Source: Limimaricola cinnabarinus
GTDB taxonomy: Bacteria > Pseudomonadota > Alphaproteobacteria > Rhodobacterales > Rhodobacteraceae
Reading direction: 5' to 3'
DNA: 64,000 nt
NCBI RefSeq assembly: GCF_002723615.1
Contig: NZ_KZ304952.1
Location: 1-64,000 of the forward strand
A program made the position numbers and the translations under genes. Position 1 is the stretch's first letter, and the number at the start of each line of letters is the position of its first letter. Under the pieces are notes generated by a model. It worked only from the letters and a program-made list of their open reading frames with translations, was not told the DNA's origin and made no database searches. Positions 63,715 to 64,000 of this stretch are shown piece by piece.

Positions 63715-64000
63715 GCCAGATCGCCCTCCGCCCCGGTGAGCGCGCGGGCGAATTCCTCGGGGTCGAAGGGTGCCAGATCGTCGATCTGCTCGCCCACCCC
63801 GATCGCATGGATCGGCAGGCCGAAGCGGTCGGCCAGCGCCACGAGAACGCCGCCGCGCGCCGTGCCGTCGAGCTTGGTCATCACCAGCCCCGAGACATCG
63901 GCGATGTTGCGGAAGATCTCGACCTGCGAGAGCGCGTTCTGCCCCGTCGTGGCGTCGAGCACCAGCAGCGTGTTGTGCGGCGCGTCCGGGTCCTTCTTGC
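63711..64000 (-). CDS. ftsY: FtsY signal-recognition-particle receptor, C-terminal part (cut by window edge)
   Basis: About 96 C-terminal residues of the FtsY GTPase NG domain, running out of the window at 64000. The visible motifs are LLVLDATTGQNAL (G3-associated), GLVMTKLDGTARGGVLV (G4/G5) and IHAIGVGEQIDDLAPFDPEEFARAL, the conserved end. FtsY docks SRP-bound ribosomes at the membrane. The neighbours mgtC (convergent) and yciB (same strand) fit the ftsY-yciB linkage of this order. Confidence 0.96.
   Translation of the reverse strand, partial: KKDPDAPHNTLLVLDATTGQNALSQVEIFRNIADVSGLVMTKLDGTARGGVLVALADRFGLPIHAIGVGEQIDDLAPFDPEEFARALTGAEGDLA

Overview
This 64 kb window is chromosomal DNA from a high-GC alphaproteobacterium, most likely of the order Rhodobacterales (Paracoccaceae or a relative). 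The inference rests on gene order and content: ruvCAB followed by ybgC-tolQRA, a stand-alone ctaD distant from the other oxidase genes, glyQ and glyS separated by a small membrane-protein gene, folE2, a PotABCD-type transporter, and DUF1127 and DUF3008 small proteins. Coding is dense, most operons join by 4-base ATGA overlaps, and third codon positions are very GC-rich, so many long open frames opposite real genes are shadows. I see no rRNA, CRISPR array, prophage or intact insertion sequence. Two tRNA genes are present: Ser(UGA) and Leu(GAG).

Region by region. 1-5.1 kb (minus): ruvC-ruvA-ruvB, a conserved unknown gene, ybgC, tolQ, tolR and the start of tolA (cut by the window edge). 5.2-8.7 kb (minus): a two-domain KaiC-like ATPase followed by an overlapping hybrid histidine kinase. 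8.8-12.1 kb: an alpha-glucosidase divergent from a LacI-type regulator, two near-identical operator-like palindromes, and a DUF1127 protein. 12.1-16.0 kb (minus): a five-gene stressosome operon (RsbR, RsbS, RsbT, an RsbT-RsbX fusion, and an RsbT-like/histidine-kinase fusion). 16-17.7 kb: a DUF1612/HTH protein, a frameshifted gene remnant and tRNA-Ser. 17.9-24.4 kb (plus): SPOR lipoprotein, D,D-carboxypeptidase, tmk, holB, tatD, an MBL hydrolase and an AEC transporter. 24.5-29.3 kb (minus): polyamine-type ABC transporter. 29.8-35.5 kb: tRNA-Leu, lipB, ctaD, small genes, a YqeY protein and carA. 35.5-42 kb: GT2 glycosyltransferase, GntR regulator, HAD nucleotidase, UbiH-type hydroxylase, two Lrp regulators and ilvC. 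42-43.7 kb: a gene-poor, accessory-looking stretch with two small genes and inverted repeats. 43.7-50.5 kb (minus): folB-folP-glmM, a cell-wall hydrolase and a PPDK-like enzyme. 50.5-54 kb: glyQ-DUF6446-glyS. 54.2-64 kb: a protease-like protein lacking all three catalytic residues, an AruI-like decarboxylase with trkH, folE2, metZ, a GST, yciB, mgtC and the 3' end of ftsY.

The most interesting block is 5.2-16 kb. A complete RsbR-S-T signalling module ends in a protein that joins an RsbT-type ATPase to a HisKA_2 histidine kinase. This suggests that a stressosome feeds a two-component phosphorelay, since no sigma factor or anti-sigma gene is adjacent. A KaiC-like ATPase with its own hybrid kinase lies 3.5 kb away. 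Apart from this the window is mostly housekeeping: recombination, envelope, folate, one-carbon, translation and amino-acid genes.
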